Below are positions 12,997 through 13,776 of a DNA stretch of 13,776 nt, in pieces. The first letter of the stretch is position 1, and the number at the start of each line of letters is the position of its first letter. Made by a program: the position numbers and the translations under genes. Source of the stretch: Bacteroidota bacterium (GTDB lineage Bacteria; Bacteroidota; Bacteroidia; Chitinophagales; Chitinophagaceae); assembly GCA_023409975.1 (NCBI GenBank), contig JAEYQO010000010.1, positions 1-13,776 on the forward strand, read 5' to 3'. The notes under the pieces are model-generated. The model had not been told where the DNA came from, did no database searches, and saw only the letters and a list, made by a program, of their open reading frames with translations.

Positions 12997-13557
12997 TTAT
13001 TGCTGCGTCGCCGTGTAGATGACATCAGTGGTGTAGGTTCCTGCAGGGTATGCGAAACCAGGAGTGGCCTTATACTTCACAGAGAAAGTCTGGTTGCCAC
13101 CATTGTTAGCATTTGTGATCAGGTCCTGAGCTGTTGCAGACAGCGCTTTGTAAGTGCTGGCAGAGAAGCCCTGACCCAACTGACCGCCTGTGTTGTTATC
13201 GCTAACGACGATACCCAGAACGGAAGTAGGCATGCTGGAGCTGGATACAGAACCACCGTTAGAGAACTGGAAACTACCAGAACTGGTCTTCACCGTTACA
13301 TTGAATTTCTTGTTGGAACGAACCTTCAGCTCCTGTTCGGTGCTTTCAACACCATTAGCGTAGTGTGCTACAGTTGTGAAAGGAAGCGTTACTGTTGATC
13401 CGTTGCCGTTGGTAGCTACGAAAGAGATTTCGAGAGCATTGCTCAGGTTGAGCTGAACCGTTTGCTGGGCAGAACCCGTTGCGTTCTGAGTATTCTGAGC
13501 CTGAGCTGCTGTTGTGAACCCGATGAATGCTGCTGCGATGATGATGATCTTTTTCAT
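12997..13557 (-). CDS. Secreted beta-strand-rich protein, possibly surface or fimbrial-like
   Basis: A 186-residue exported protein with signal peptide MKKIIIIAAAFIGFTTAAQA (cleavage before QNTQ). The mature part is rich in S, T, N, G and alternating hydrophobics (QTVQLNLSNALEISFV, LKVRSNKKFNVTVKTSSGSF, GTYTTDVIYTATQQ), as in an immunoglobulin-like beta-sandwich; it has no cysteine. The pattern of an SNALEISF strand, an internal NKKFNVTV and a final AGTYTTDVIYTAT resembles Csu/spore-coat-U or DUF4402-type domains, but I am not certain of membership. ATG 13557 is chosen because the upstream ATG at 13623 lies inside the promoter and adds a K/Q/N-rich leader read from the A-rich UTR. A strong promoter and terminator and a single gene suggest high, independent expression. 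Confidence 0.85.
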   Translation of the reverse strand: MKKIIIIAAAFIGFTTAAQAQNTQNATGSAQQTVQLNLSNALEISFVATNGNGSTVTLPFTTVAHYANGVESTEQELKVRSNKKFNVTVKTSSGSFQFSNGGSVSSSSMPTSVLGIVVSDNNTGGQLGQGFSASTYKALSATAQDLITNANNGGNQTFSVKYKATPGFAYPAGTYTTDVIYTATQQ

Positions 13558-13612
13558 GACTTGTTGTTTTTGTGTTTTTGTTTTTTTTGTGTTTTTGTTT
13601 TTTTGTTTCGTT
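13558..13612 (-). promoter_or_regulatory. A/C-only mRNA leader
   Basis: The plus strand at 13561-13608 is made only of T and G, so the minus-strand mRNA leader is only A and C over 48 nt, running up to the start codon with no Shine-Dalgarno. A 16-bp unit, GTGTTTTTGTTTTTTT, is present twice (13572-13587 and 13589-13604). A-rich, unstructured leaders are known to favour translation in Bacteroidota, where ribosomes make little use of the anti-SD; a strong translation enhancer is the likely role. Confidence 0.65.
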
Positions 13613-13620
13613 TGATGATG

Positions 13621-13652
13621 CAAAGATTCACCCGGTTTTGAGACCTGTCAAG
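13621..13652 (-). promoter_or_regulatory. Promoter of the secreted beta-rich protein gene
   Basis: On the minus strand CTTG (13649-13652) is followed after 20 bp by AATCTTTG (13621-13628), fitting the TTTG/TAnnTTTG promoter with standard spacing and one mismatch in each box. Transcription would begin near 13615, giving a leader of about 58 nt that is almost entirely A and C. Confidence 0.65.
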
Positions 13653-13655
13653 GAA

Positions 13656-13693
13656 AACGCAGGGGTTAACGCAGGCTTTGCAAGCGGTTAACG
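13656..13693. promoter_or_regulatory. Paired GGTTAACG boxes upstream of promoter
   Basis: GGTTAACG (containing the palindrome GTTAAC) occurs at 13664-13671 and 13686-13693, 22 bp or two helical turns apart, with GCTTtgcAAGC between them. AACGCAGG is also repeated at 13656-13663 and 13668-13675. The block lies directly upstream of the -33 box, where an activator would bind. Confidence 0.45.
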
Positions 13694-13708
13694 GGGTGTT
13701 TGCAAATC

Positions 13709-13776
13709 AGTCGTGCCTGCGGCAGTGGTTAGTGGTTAGTCGTGAGTGCCTTCGGCAGTCGTGAGTCGTTAGTCGT
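13709..13776. repeat. REP-like palindromic and GTCGTGAG repeats, cut by the window edge
   Basis: TGCCTGCGGCA (13714-13724) and TGCCTTCGGCA (13747-13757) are two small hairpin units exactly 33 bp apart, each preceded and followed by permutations of AGTCGTGAG, GTGGTTAGT and CGTTAGTCGT. The array continues beyond the right edge. Such short-motif arrays are common between genes in some Bacteroidota; no gene or transposase for it lies in this window. Confidence 0.65.

Noticed and set aside
13000..13398. Plus-strand 132-codon frame opposite the secreted protein
   Set aside because: The minus-strand gene has a signal peptide, promoter, leader and terminator; the plus-strand product is a cysteine- and arginine-rich shadow.
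1..13776. CRISPR array, IS element or prophage
   Set aside because: No direct-repeat/spacer pattern, transposase, integrase or phage structural gene was found; the tandem repeats at 240-296 have no spacers.

Overview
The window looks like chromosomal DNA of a Bacteroidota bacterium, probably Chitinophagaceae-like. The evidence is the repeated TAnnTTTG-type -7 promoter elements, the near absence of Shine-Dalgarno sequences, the A-rich leader before one gene, and the protein types: an M3 oligoendopeptidase, a Bacteroidota-style phenylacetyl-CoA epoxidase cluster, a cold-shock protein with a lysine-rich N-terminus, and a secreted beta-rich protein ending in GTYTTDVIYTATQQ. The taxonomic call is inference; there is no rRNA or marker gene here.

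Layout. Positions 1-506 are a long, repeat-bearing non-coding leader with an 11-bp tandem repeat, a duplicated TGTCGGAC box and a 12-bp palindrome inside a promoter spacer. An M3 peptidase (507-2231) follows, with a strong terminator. A plus-strand run then carries paaA, paaB and paaC, a GT2 glycosyltransferase, a polytopic membrane protein and paaD (2416-7388). PaaA, PaaB, PaaC and PaaD belong to the phenylacetyl-CoA ring-epoxidase system. The glycosyltransferase/membrane-protein pair sits between paaC and paaD with its own -7 element, and its start and stop codons overlap. No paaE reductase is visible.

After an unusual branched bidirectional terminator (7567-7645) come a secreted protein of unknown function on the minus strand and, divergently, a cold-shock-domain protein. 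Then follow a 55-residue hydrophilic ORF and dinB (DNA polymerase IV, intact catalytic residues and clamp-binding tail), both on the minus strand. The plus strand next has a small membrane-anchored coiled-coil protein and a rhomboid protease with large N- and C-terminal extensions. On the minus strand there is a four-helix membrane-protein gene interrupted by one in-frame TGA, then a secreted beta-rich protein with a well-formed promoter and a T/G-only (A/C-only in RNA) leader. The right edge carries a REP-like repeat that runs off the window.

Working relationships: PaaA/B/C form the epoxidase and PaaD is its probable iron-sulfur maturation factor. The glycosyltransferase and membrane protein probably form one functional pair, perhaps in lipid-linked sugar transfer. 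The other genes look like separate housekeeping or accessory units. The most notable points are the insertion in the paa cluster, the TGA-split membrane gene, the unlisted 55-residue ORF, the branched terminator, and several palindromic operator candidates next to promoters.
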